Below are positions 47,041 to 58,218 of a stretch of 64,000 nucleotides of DNA, in pieces; the first letter of the stretch is position 1; each line of letters begins with the position of its first letter. Where the stretch lies: contig NC_088325.1 of the NCBI RefSeq assembly GCF_910592395.1, forward strand, positions 3,873,501 to 3,937,500, read 5' to 3'. The notes below the pieces were generated by a model. That model was not told the DNA's origin. It ran no database searches and saw only the letters and a list, made by a program, of their open reading frames with translations. A program made the position numbers and the translations under genes. The DNA is from Lineus longissimus (Eukaryota > Nemertea > Pilidiophora > Heteronemertea > Lineidae).

Positions 47041-48599
47041 AGAACCAGCCATATACGTCCATTGACGATCTCGTGCCTGTTGTCTCAGTGCGGACGTAAA
47101 TGAAAGCATCGAGTGGAAAAACCTGCAGCCCAAGATCGATGCAAAATGAACTAGTGCGCAAATTCATATGCTATTTTGCGAGTTTCCAGAGGAAATTTCT
47201 ATGAATAAACCGGGTATACTTTTGAAAAATAAGTATTTTTAATTCTTGATCGCGTTCAAGATTTTTTTCTACCCCACAAAGCAGTTTTCCCTGAAAATTC
47301 TAAAATCTTGACTTCACCGATCGAAACCATACTAGAAACGGCCGACTAAAAATATTTCGGTACGATATAAAAAATGGATTGCCTTCGTGTCGGACGATTT
47401 AACGAATGTCAGGCCCAAGTGTGCTTTCCATACGCATCGTCACCCCCCCCCCCTTCCTGTGTATGTGCATGTAATACTTTTGAACGATTCCTTAGCAACC
47501 ATACTCACACAACCAGCGAAGCAATAGGCCGTCAAGCCTCTAGTTTCTCAATATCACAAATATAAAATAAGGTAATTGAATGCGGCATTGTATATTTTGT
47601 TGGTCGTGCATCTAGGCCAACAGAATGACGGTCATAAAGCACCATTCATAGGCTCATGTGAATTTTTTGAATAGGCACATGAACCAAAAAAAGGTGATAT
47701 TTGGACCTTTTTGGCTCACTCTAGGGAAGTCTATTCAATACCATACTGTCCGTCGTCCATCATCCTAATCTTATTTCAAAAACTATGGCACGTTTTTAAG
47801 CAGTGGGACTGTGAACTTGAAACCCCCAGGTCAGGTAACCTTTGACAGCGAATTTCGGTCCGATTTGAACCTTGAATTGGCCACCAGGGGGCAAAACTGA
47901 AAAAAATAAAAAGTGCAACACCTCCCTTTATTTCATAATCATACTGTGTACATTGTATTTACTTATTGAATGCATGCATATTTTACTATATTGTGAAGCG
48001 CTATAAAAATGCTTTTAATAATAATAACAATAATCAATATTATTAATTGAAGGGTTTAGAAGCAGAGTGGGCTAACCACATTTTTTCCGAATTTGTGTTA
48101 TGACCATTCTATGCAGCACTGTGGATGCCCTTTATACATAACAGAGAAGTCTTACCTATAGTATTTCTATGACCAAGGTTTAAAAGATTAACGATATGTT
48201 GAAAAGGTCTTTAGGGTTTTTATTTACCCAAAATAACTTTTAAAAACCATCACCTCAAAAATAAAGGAAATGGTTTAGCCCAATTTGCTTCTAAGCCATT
48301 CAGCTAATATTATCAGTGCAGTGCCCTAGTAAGCGCGCAGCGCCTTTAGGTTGGGGGGAACCCCCCAAACCCCCTGGTTGGGACCCTGCTGTAGTTCCTT
48401 CCGCCAATTTTTTGTTTTGATAGACAGTTTTCTCCGTGTATCGCATTAGCAGTAACTCAACTCCATCGTCATAATAGCCGGCAAAGAAATGGAAAATGTC
48501 CCCCCCCCGAAAGGTGTCCAGACTATCGTAGTCTGGGACTCTGGCAGATTATAATGTAAAGTGCAAGCTCTATTGAACTCGCGCATCTGTCGCCATGGA

Positions 48600-48700
48600 G
48601 AGCCCCCCCCCCCCCCCCAACCCCCATCCTTCTGACATGTTTAAGCCAGTGCATTGGGGGGGAGGGGGGGGGAGGCCCCTCAAACCCCTATTGGCCTCTC
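48600..48700. repeat. C/G-run repeat, inverted relative of 26842-27000
   Basis: C16 at 48603-48618 and two G-runs at 48655-48672 flank CCATCCTTCTGACATGT and GCCAGTGCATTGGGG, which read in reverse order at about 26930-27000. A further CCCCCCAAACCCCCTGG piece lies at 48363-48380. Confidence 0.65.
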
Positions 48701-49623
48701 AATAAGTCCTTCCGAGCTGCTTACCCTGGGGCGCTCGAGTGAAACCCCCAAACCTTCATGATGGTGTAGTCCTTTGACACGTTTAACCCAGAGCGAGGAA
48801 GAGGTACTACTTTGATGGTACCCTAACTGCAACCCTCAACCATCATTACCCTTCCTTTTCACTGGCATGATATTGGCAAGACTCCCAAGAGGTCGTACTG
48901 GTGGCTTCCTTGAGACAATTGCTTGTGGTCGTACCTGGGCAACCAATTCAAGGGGTCAGGGATCTAGGGATCAGTTTTTTTCCCCACCAACATGTTGCCG
49001 AATGGTTAATGCATAAAAAATTGGTTGGAAAGGGTTTTTGCTGGCCAAGAGACTTGAAGACACCAGACTGGTGAACAAAGAACTCGAGGATAATAGAACC
49101 CTCTTCATACCTGGGAGCATAAAAAGCCTGCTAGCGAATATTGATTATTCTTTAGAAAAAAACAGACGATCTGCAAAACCAATGGTACCCCATAAAAACA
49201 TACATTCCTCCTTGAGGGGTCTTCGGATCCCACCACGGCCCATGTGGAATTCGTTCAAAAGGTTTATTGAAATCTCAAAATAACATTTTTTTTCTCGAAA
49301 CGCCTGCCCGTCTTTTGCTTCATTAATTCGGGATTATATCCATTTTAAGCATCTTTTGGATATTATTACTAAAGTTTCAAAAATCAAAACACATATGTCG
49401 GGGGTGGTAAACCCCCTGAAATTGAAGTGTGATTAAAAAACCGTGTGAATATTCATGTGGTTCTCTCTCGGAGCTCAGAATAGTCGAGTTGCTTCATTCG
49501 CGCGTTTATCTCTTCTGGCGGCCATTTTAAGTCAAATTTAAGCCATTTGAAACGAATCCATGGACTTGAGAAACATTGTTTACATTGGATACGTCGTATG
49601 CACGTTAACCATAGTAGCGCTTC

Positions 49624-49648
49624 GCAGAAAAGCCTTCGGCTTTTCTGC
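49624..49648. repeat. Perfect hairpin GCAGAAAAGCC/GGCTTTTCTGC
   Basis: An 11-bp perfect stem with a 3-base loop (TTC) lies in repeat-like sequence. It resembles the hairpin ends of small transposable elements; it is not a gene terminator in this eukaryotic context. Confidence 0.7.
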
Positions 49649-52203
49649 TGCGCGCTTATTATCAATGACTTGTTTTTATGGTAGGTACTCCGAGCAAGGA
49701 TACATCACATATCTGTCGTCCAAGTTTTGAATTTGACCTGCTTTTCAATATCACATAGGTCAATTGGGATAAATTGGCTGTTTGAGTACAACTATGGAAC
49801 GTTACCTAATCACTTGAGCTATGAACTTGAAACATGATCACCTATGTCAGATAACCTCCAACGCCGAAATTCGGTTTGATCTGCTTCTCGACTTGGCCAC
49901 CAGAGGCCAAAACTGAAAAGGTAGAAAGTGCAATATCTTGCTTATTAGCGAATTCATTTCAATCATATTTTTGAAGGTTCTCCTAGCAAGGATACAACAA
50001 ATGTCGTATGACTTTTTATTTGACCTACTTTTCAAGGTCAAATAGATCAAATGGCAAAAGTTCCCGTTTGATTGTAACAATGACACGTTTTTTTACCGCT
50101 ACGGCTAGCACCTTGAAAGTTGGTACACATGACCCTCCAGGTCAAATAACTTCTTACACCGAATTTAGGTCCAATATGATTCTTGACTTTGATTAACAAT
50201 GACCTATTTTGGGAAGCGCTATTATTTTTCACAGGTTTTCCGGAAATCCGACCTTTTTAACAAAGTCGGAGAAATATCGGATAAATCAGATGTAAAGTTA
50301 GAGGAACCGTTGCTGAATCGGAAAAAGCCACCTAGTTGTGTTTAATTTACAGCCTGGATAACTTTCGAAACATGTTTTGCAGGACAATTGCTGTTCATTA
50401 TAGAGAGATGTCCTGCTTTGAGAGATCAACTTGAATAAAGGCAACCAATTCGAGACCAATACTAGTGTCCAAGCCAAATACCATCACTCGGGTGTAGTAT
50501 GATACCTCAGAAATCCCACTCGAGTGATTTTGTGTATTACCTAACCGATCTATGTATGTATATATTGCGAACTAAAGATATAATTCTTATTTATTCCTTT
50601 GCCAGGGCAGGACTGGTGACCGTCCGTTACGTCATGAACCTCGACTTGTTATTTCGGTATAGCACCAGAGAACTAAATTGCCGACATGTACGCAATGTAT
50701 AAAAAAACCTCTCATTTAAGCAGAAGTAATGTGTTTTTTTGAGGGAAGGGTTCAAATCCATCGGAAACGAGTTTAATGAAACGGCCAAGGGCCATTGTGC
50801 TCACCGTATAGATGTTTGGTGGTTAGGAATTCATCCTGGTTAAGAAACATGCTACATGTATAGAGTATATATAGACCTAGGTCAAACCAAAGTCGGTATG
50901 AGATGTGATCTACCATAAAAATATCATCGAAAACAAGTTACTTAATATCATTGAAACAAGTCACTAGTAATAAGTGTAATATCACACTTTGTGCCTTTTT
51001 TAGTCTTGGCCCCCTTGGTGGCCACGTCGAGAATCGGATCAGACCGAAATTTGATGTCAGATGTTGTCTGATTTAGGGAGTAATGTGTACACAATTTCAA
51101 GTTCATAGCTTCAGCGGTTTAGAAACACGCCAGAGTTACCCTCAAACGGCCAATTTACGCCATTTGACATCTTCGACCTTAAAAATTAGGTCAAATCGAA
51201 AACACGTAGGATATGTGATGTATCCTTGCTCTGAATACCTACCATAAAAATAAAATTGAAAACAAGTCTCTATTAAGTGAGATATATCACTTTTTACCTT
51301 TTTTAGTTTTGGCCCCCCGGTGGCCAAGGTGAGAATCAGATCAGACCGAAATTCGGTGTGAAAGGTTATATGATGTATGGAGTCATGTGTACCTAATTTA
51401 AAGTTCATAGCTTTATCGGTTAAGAAACGTGCCATAGTTACACTCAAACGGACACAATTTACGCCATTTGACCTCTGCGGCTCTGAAAATTAGGTCAAAT
51501 CAAAAACCCGTATGATATGTGATGTATCCTTACTAGGAGAACCTACCATTAACATTTTATCGAAAACAAGTCTCTCATAAGAGAGATGTCACACTTTTTA
51601 GGTTTCCACTTCTGACCCCCTAGTGACCAAATCAAGAATCAGATCGGAATTTATTGTCAGGGGTCACCTGACCTGGGGGGGGGGGGGGGGTCCTGTGTAC
51701 AAAGTTCATAGCCCAGCGGTTAAGAAACGTTTCACTGTTTTTGAAACAAGATACGACGACGGACACAGCGGTGTTGTATAGACTCCCCTACATGTTCAAA
51801 GGAATTTTGCGGCCGTGACGAAGTCCCGAATCTGCGAAAATCGGCGTGATGTAAATGACGGTTACCACTTGCCTCATAGATGACGTTAATAGCAATATAT
51901 ACAATGCTCATGCTACACACGGGCGCCACCTACCTGTTCGTCGGTGTCGTTCCAACTTCACAAGTATGGACAACCACCATGACATATGTGCAACTTTAAG
52001 AGGGTTCAGATCGTTCTCAAAAGAGTGTCAGCAAAACTACGGCCACCACTACAGGTGGCGCTGAATGTCACTGGGGAATTTTAGTAAGAGAGACAGACGT
52101 TTTAACTCCATCCTCGCGGTTTGGTGGTTCTGGCACTTTCTTCATCAATTTTTTTTCAAGGCACCACTTTTGGGGTGTTAGGGTTCCAATCCACTGACGT
52201 GAA

Positions 52204-52209
52204 TTTATT
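52204..52209 (-). promoter_or_regulatory. Polyadenylation signal AATAAA for the receptor gene
   Basis: TTTATT on the plus strand is AATAAA on the minus strand, about 235 bases past the receptor stop codon (TGA at 52443-52445). Confidence 0.4.
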
Positions 52210-52442
52210 GACATGCACTTGAAAAATATTAGTCATACAGACCACGCTTAATTCTTATGATATTTTGAATATAAAAATGTTGCAACCTCCCCCCCCCCCC
52301 CCTAAACAGTGCGGGGTAATTGTTCTTTTTCAAATGGCTATTGTCAGTTTAACCTCGACCAGACCTTTTTTCATCGCTGCGTGACCACATACGTATTACC
52401 CTAGCCTAAATCTGCGCTGACTATTGAGATACCGATACACTA

Positions 52443-53172
52443 TCATTCCAGACAAGGCTGTACATGTCTGAGGTCCAGATATTCTCCATGCTGAACTGGC
52501 TCTACTCGACCTAAATTTGCATATGTTGACACTTGGCTGTGAGCCATATCGTCATTTGAGTAACTTTGGGGCCGCTTATTGTCCCCATCGGATTGGCTTG
52601 AACTGCTTTCGGTTGTGCTCTGGCCAGGTTGTCCCTGAATGGGGATTGATAAGTTGCTGTCCTTATCTTCAGGCTCCGGATCCTGTCTCTCCTGACCGAT
52701 TTTGTTCTTGCTTAAGACATTCTGCCCGAACTGCTCATATGGGGTTGCGTACTCCATTTGATGATCCTGAGGTTCGGGAGCTGGGTTTTCGCCCGAATCA
52801 TTTTGCAGCCTTCTCGAAGGACTATCCACGTAGTCGTAGGCGTATACGTCTACTTCATCATCTGAGCTCGTGGGCTCGTTCCCTAGGACTGCGCGTACTG
52901 GATTGTGATGCCCTATAGCCATTGGCAGTGCAGCATTCTGGTCGGGCGGGCGTTTAGGGTGAAATGCATCATTTTCGTATTCAGTCCCAGTATTCGCGTT
53001 GGGATGTACAGAGCTATTTCCGGCTGTTTTAAATTCAATCCTCGTATCGTCGTAATCTGCGGTGTCATTTGTAGATAACTGATCCCCCCTGATTCTTGTA
53101 TCACCTTTATCTGCGGTGCCATTTATAGGTCGAAGGCTCTGCGTTGTCCCCCATCGCGCCAGTGCACGTTTC
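52443..53172 (-). CDS. Receptor exon: cytoplasmic tail with Tyr motifs
   Basis: Acceptor TTTACTTTCGCAG; 243 codons including the stop. The tail starts with a basic stop-transfer segment (KRALARWG). It then becomes acidic and Ser/Gln-rich, suggesting disorder, with tyrosines in VYAYDYVDSP, EYENDAF, EYATPYEQF, TYANL and EYLDL. The last two are spaced as an ITAM, only a few residues from the C-terminus. DNA-level reading was checked codon by codon over the ITAM region. Confidence 0.8.
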
Positions 53173-56100
53173 CTGCGAAAGTAAAAACAGCCTTCATTAA
53201 CGCAACCAATAAACGTGGAAGTACGAGTAACATGCTACACTGCGAGTGCATTCACTTTGAATATACATAATTGCAGCGTTTAGTTTTCCTTAATATTTTG
53301 TCATTTTCACGCGACTTGCGTGTTCCCGTCGCATATCTTGGGCTCAGGAAGTGGTACTTGCCCTTGCCTTCCTCTATTAGATATGTTCCCCCGGCGTAGA
53401 TGTGGCGCTTGACTTGCATGATGTCGCTTCGTGTGTTGATATCCTGCGGTGTTTTGATTGTACAAAATGTATATCTTATGTGATCATCGAGAAACTAGTG
53501 TTTGTGACTATGTTTCAGACTGTACAGTATCTTACCATAAAACAAATACTGCAATGGTGCCTGCTACAGGTACAATGACTCCTCCTACTACCACACCGCC
53601 AACAAGAGGAAAAACTGTTAAAAAAACAATAACCGCATTTTGATTAAATCTTCATCAGACTTGGCATTTTTAGTGAGGAGAGCTTTCAGTAAAGATGAAT
53701 ACATTTGCAATCGACTTGGTATCGCAGTAGCCTTCGTCATCTTGATCCGAGCTACTGAGGTCAGACTGAAACATTATATGTTGCACTTTATGATATCGGA
53801 AAGCTTTGTTGTGCAACACCATAGCCAGGAATGTGACGAAGACAAACAATTTAATTAGCTAGTTATAAAAAATGCAGGTGACCAGCTTCTGAACTCAGAC
53901 CAGTTGGGGTAAACTGTCTGGTTGGTAAAAAACTGCATCGATCACTGTCTCAGTCACTGCGAATCAAAGTGGTCTGTTTGGTGTGCTTTCGCAACCACCA
54001 GCTGCATTTAGTTCCGAGTGCATGATCAACAGTGTGCGAATGTGCAAAGAAGATGAGTTTTCGCTTGACTTCGTCGCTGGTCTAAGCAGATGATTGCCAA
54101 ATGATCAAAACTGACATGGCCAAATTGTTATCAAACAGACAAGGTCAAATGGCAACTCAATCCGACGGTTCTATATTCTGTCGTGCTTCTACCTGTTAAT
54201 ATAATACACGTTGTCGATACAAATTAAAAAACAAGCCTATCGGCCACAAGTTCACAATTGGATTGTGTAGACCACAGGCCACTGAAACTTAGGTACTGTT
54301 TTATAGCTTGATATACTTTTGGCACATAGCCATTGCCAATTGCCATTTTCCAGGTATTCAACTAACCCATGAAATAGCTCAAGGTCACATGACATACAAG
54401 ATGGTGGAAGAACCAGAAAATATAAACAGAAATTTTAACATGAAAATTGTCGACAAAAACATATTGACGGACTTGATTTCCTATTGCATAATATTGGATA
54501 CATAGCCTCAAACATTGGGATGACGAAGGTATAGTTGCCATCATTACGGACCAAAACGCTACCGTAGTCGTTTCAATATTCAGCTTTCAGCCCTTCGAAT
54601 AAAATGTTACCGCCTTGAAAACTTAGGAGGCGGTCCGCACTTACGAAACTCAATGACGCGATACTGTATAAGAACACGTCGAAATCATCCTCAAAAATAA
54701 GAAATAAATTGCAATAAACATATAAAACGTGCACACGTGAATTTTGGCGAAAAACAGCAGGTTTGTCAATCACGTTCTATTTTACAATTCGGCATTCTCA
54801 AAGGGAAAGGTTCTAATTCATGAAGTGAATATACTCTTAACAATGTGGACATATTTTCGTCATTCCGCATAACTGTTCAACAGGCAACGTCCAACGACAA
54901 TCCCACTCGACAAATAGTAATATCAATTCATATCAAATATACCTTAAAAACATTTTATTTTCATGATTTTAAAAGCAGTTATCGACTAAACGGACATCAC
55001 CCAAAATATCCACGAAATAAACGGATAAATAACCACAGAAACACTTTTTCTCCAAAAAAACTTATATATATATATATACGCATACCAAATAAATCTGATG
55101 GGAGACAAAACTGCATACAAATTTGGCTAGGCTATGAAAAATAATAAGACATGTAGTGATAGATTTCAAGGAGAAAATCGACGAAGAAAAAAATTTAGAG
55201 GCAAAAATAAGGATCACAATTATGAACCAACAGTAATTTTGGCTATGTGAGAGATTTAACACATGGCCCCGGGGCTTTACGCGTTTTCAGCTCTATAGTT
55301 TTTTTCAAAGAATGTCGGTACAAATACATATTATCTATAACTTTAGTCAAACTCGACTCACCTGATGTGCTTGTCTCATGATCAATCAGGGTCGTTTGGG
55401 GTTTCTCTGCAGAGTATATAAAGAATAATTTTAAAGAAAAAATGGGTTAAACGCTGATCATACCAATGATAAGATTTAAAGAAGACCTACACCCTGTGAT
55501 TTTTTTACAGAATACACTTTATTGAGTCAACACCTCTTGAGGTGAACCTTGAACCTATATGAAATAATGCAAGTTCCGACTTATGGCCATGGGGGCTAGC
55601 CGTTGTTGACGTCACCTCCTTAACAGTTCCCGAAAAAATCATTTTGCAGTGTCTCGGTCTGTTCAGAGGTCGGTGTGATATCTTAATGTGGTTGTTTTTT
55701 CCCCATATTTCATCGATTACAATAATACACTATACAGCTAAAGAAATCAAGACTTGCAATAGGGAAATACACAGGAAAAAATCTACAATGCGAAAACACT
55801 AAATATGTCACACCTAAAGATGAAAGATGAAACAACTAAAGATGTCACACCGTTTTAAAGCTTTAAGGCGCTACTAAGAGTAATGATTCATATAAACCGC
55901 TGATATACATTTAGTGGTTTTGGCAAGAGGTTGTTAACTGGAGTTCAGTGATGAACTGAACTCCGAATGGGTTCCTCTATAAAAAAACACAAACCTGGTG
56001 TTTTCACAGATGCTATGTTGCTAAAGTTACTCGCGTGCGTCCCTGGTTGGGAGTTCCTGCTGCGCACCCTAAACATATACCCGACATCCGACTCAAGACT

Positions 56101-56791
56101 CATAACTCTAAGATACACGACTTTCTTGAGACCTGGATCAGTTATTCCTTCTTGTGGAATCTCCGAGGCAACATCCCATTTCTCAGCAGACTGCTTGTAT
56201 TGGACGTAAAACTTCTGCGCCGATCCACCATTGAATTCTGAGATCCATTCGAGAGTAACTGCTACGTCAGTTTTGTCTACTACTTTGAGTTTGCTGGGTG
56301 CAGAGGGTGGACCTTAAATGAAGTAACGGTTGCGACCTCAGTTATGGGATGGTTGTGCCAGCTCTGGTGTCTTTACATCGGGCCGTTAACACGTCTTACT
56401 GGGGTACTAAGGTGAAGCGCCATGAGCAGCTGTTCTGAACCAGCTGGATTTGGCGCAATAAGTCTCATTATCAAGTAAACAAAAAACATACCAATAAGAA
56501 ACAAACGAGGGATGTACTTACTAATTACAACGAAATCATGTGCATTGCTTGACTTAGATCCAGCTTCATTTTCTGCGACACATACATATTTTCCAGCATG
56601 CCCCAGGTTGACGGGTTTAATAAGATGATCACCATTAGCAAAGGTCGCTGGTAATAGAGTTTCGCCATTCTTAGTCCACGCATAAGTTACTGGTTTAGTC
56701 ACGTTGACATTTTCGGCATTGCAGGTGAGTTTTGCAGTGTCTCCAACATTGACCGGTGATTGAATTGTGACTATTGGTGTGAGGGGTGGAA
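52443..56791 (-). CDS. Ig/FN3 single-pass receptor with ITAM-like cytoplasmic tail (5' exons missing)
   Basis: Five exons in order on the minus strand: Ig 56522-56791, FN3 55995-56312, linker 55362-55406, transmembrane 53536-53614, tail 52443-53172. All junctions are GT-AG and phases agree (1,1,1,1,2). The predicted product is an extracellular Ig plus FN3 stalk, one membrane helix and a roughly 240-aa cytosolic tail. The architecture recalls the membrane-proximal part of nephrin/Kirre-type adhesion receptors: several Ig domains, one FN3, a helix, and a tail with Tyr motifs. The tail contains YDYV (YDxV, the Nck SH2 type), YEND and YANL (YxN, Grb2 type) and YANL-x10-YLDL, which meets the ITAM consensus. 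The Ig exon is entered in phase 1, so upstream Ig exons and the signal peptide are missing. They are either beyond the window or interrupted by the retroelement at 57.7 kb onward. Likely role: Tyr-kinase-coupled adhesion or recognition receptor (inference). Confidence 0.8.
53536..53614 (-). CDS. Receptor exon: transmembrane helix
   Basis: A 79-nt exon between TTTTTAACAG and TATG|GTAAGA encodes FPLVGGVVVGGVIVPVAGTI followed by AVFVLW. This is a Gly/Val-rich hydrophobic helix of about 24 residues with GG motifs that could mediate helix packing. No charged residue lies in the membrane, so pairing with a charged adaptor is not indicated, in keeping with a tail that carries its own ITAM. Confidence 0.8.
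55995..56312 (-). CDS. Receptor exon: fibronectin type III domain
   Basis: A 318-nt phase 1-1 exon (acceptor TTCATTTAAG, donor CCAG|GTTTGTG). It has the FN3 hallmarks: PPSAPSKLKVVD start, VTLEWISEFNGGSAQKFYVQ with the core Trp, and a later VGYMFRVRSRNSQ with the core Tyr. The 45-nt linker exon (EKPQTTLIDHETSTS) follows at 55362-55406. Confidence 0.85.
56522..56791 (-). CDS. Receptor exon: immunoglobulin domain
   Basis: A 270-nt phase 1-1 exon (acceptor CTCTCTTTATTTCAG, donor ATTA|GTAAGT). It has the Ig I-set/C2 pattern: PIVTIQSPVNVGDTAKLTC, VTYAWTKNGETLL and GKYVCVAENEAGS, with the two Cys and the core Trp present. A short 209-bp intron separates it from the FN3 exon. Confidence 0.87.
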
Positions 56792-57665
56792 CTGAAATAA
56801 AGAGAGAGAGGGTAGTCAGCAGCTTGAAGGGGTAATAAGCTTTAAGTTTGTGGTTCACCTACCGTAAGCACATTTAACAAGCGGCGATTATCTGAACTAA
56901 TGCTTACTTCACACAACTTACATGCATATTTCCCTTCAACACAAATATACTATTTTCAAAAATCTATTTTAATGACGTATTCGGCTTTCATGGTCGGTCA
57001 ATTAGAGATAGGCAATTGACCACAAGTTAACGCAAGTGACCACAGAATATCCGAACAGCTTAGGCACTGGCGGAAATGACGTGAATTACAATAACATAGT
57101 TGTAACTGGCGATCGCCACGCGATATTTTTAGATTTTTGTTACAAGTTTTCTCTTTTATGGATGGATATATTTGAAAAATTATTTTTGTAAAATATAGCC
57201 ATCAGTGCATTTCAGATAAAACAACGATCGCTTTTTAAAAATATTTGGAAGGCAATATTTAGAAAATTGTAAACCAAGGCCTTTAAGGGCATTAATTTGT
57301 TTATACCAATTAATGGAATGTATTTTTAGAAAAAAAACGAATCGTTAACACCTACACGCACCGTGCCTCGATATATGAGTCCAAATTTGAAATGGATATT
57401 TCGCATCGTGAAGTCTGTAGGAATAGGATTGTTCATAACTTGAATTATGACCTCTAATTAAAAGCTAATTAACTCGATTCTTATCGGTCAAAATTGATAT
57501 ATCTTTTTGCAAATGGGGAGTTAAAGTTTGGAACTAAAACATACAGCAAAATCGATAGATACCCTTTTGTGAGTAATATGTTATAGACATTCTTGTTGGA
57601 AGCGCACAGGTTCACCTATGACACATCAAGTTTACTTAAAAGTAAACCCACATATTATTTGTGAC
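56792..57665. other. Intronic or intergenic, nothing recognised
   Basis: This AT-rich stretch lies between the Ig exon and the retroelement. It is probably intron of the receptor gene if further Ig exons exist upstream. No exon or repeat was seen. Confidence 0.4.
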
Positions 57666-57750
57666 TCTCACAAACGCAAACGCCTGTCCCATTGTTCGAC
57701 ATCGTGATCAAGAGCTCGAACAATGGAATAAGCGTTCACGTTGGCGTGTT
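57666..57750. repeat. Short palindromic repeat at the retroelement edge
   Basis: ACAAACGCAAACGCC...CCATTGTTCGA and TCGAACAATGG...GCGTTCACG are inverted arms like those at 14556-14665. The element abuts the presumed end of the LTR at about 57747, so the exact border between the two is uncertain. Confidence 0.5.
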
Positions 57751-57968
57751 GGGACTGTATAAATAAATCAAACTCTTAACTCTTGGTGTAAATCAACAAC
57801 TTTTCTCATCAAATTAAACTCGTCTTGAATTGAACCATGTGTTCTAGCTGTCCTCCATATTGCAAGTTCACTCTCACCCCAACCAGTGCTGCCATCTATG
57901 CTAATTATACTACTACAGGGTGTCAAAAAACATAAACTAAACAATATATGGGGTGTCACAACACGACA
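57747..57968 (-). repeat. Presumed 3' LTR of the BEL/Pao element
   Basis: On the minus strand a purine-rich stretch (ATAGGGGAG) is followed by TGTCGTGTTGTGACACC, a start typical of BEL LTRs. About 220 bp later the sequence reads CCCAACA, giving the TG...CA ends. The borders are tentative, because the 5' LTR and target-site duplication cannot be compared within the window. Confidence 0.5.
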
Positions 57969-58218
57969 TACTCCCCTATGAAATTTGAGCTACGAAAATT
58001 TCACTGCAAACCTCAACACAGACCAAAATTTTGAACGAATTACAACGCGAAGTACCAACTGGCAGATATCACATGAAATATACTCTGTACGAAAATATGA
58101 ATAAAGTACGTAGTGTCAGTAAGCTTAACACTATATCATTGCTAAAGTACTCAATGCTTATGATGTCTCTAATCTCAAATCTTTATACATGTATGTTCAA
58201 TCAGAATCGGAACAGCTT

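Larger units (their letters stand above)
47690..51770. repeat. Family of ~300-bp repeats, direct and inverted copies
   Basis: Recognisable pieces are TGGCCACCAGGGGGCAAAAC, TTTCGGTCCGATTTGA, TATGAACTTGAAA, TTAAGAAACGTGCCA-type and AGGTCAAAT...GCCATTTGAC. Plus-oriented copies lie near 47690-47940, 49680-49940 and 49970-50200; minus-oriented copies lie near 50935-51180, 51185-51480 and 51485-51760. A G16 run sits inside the last copy (51675-51690). Between them are unrelated sequence and the C/G-run repeat at 48340-48700. Likely a non-autonomous element amplified in both orientations; no protein was recognised. Confidence 0.7.

Noticed and set aside
49624-49648. Hairpin followed by T-rich sequence considered as an intrinsic terminator
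   Set aside because: Bacterial-type termination does not apply here, and no gene ends nearby; it looks like part of a repeat.
54845-55144. 99-codon plus-strand AT-rich frame
   Set aside because: Composition-driven, lies in an intron of the receptor gene, contains a (TA)n tract and no coding features.
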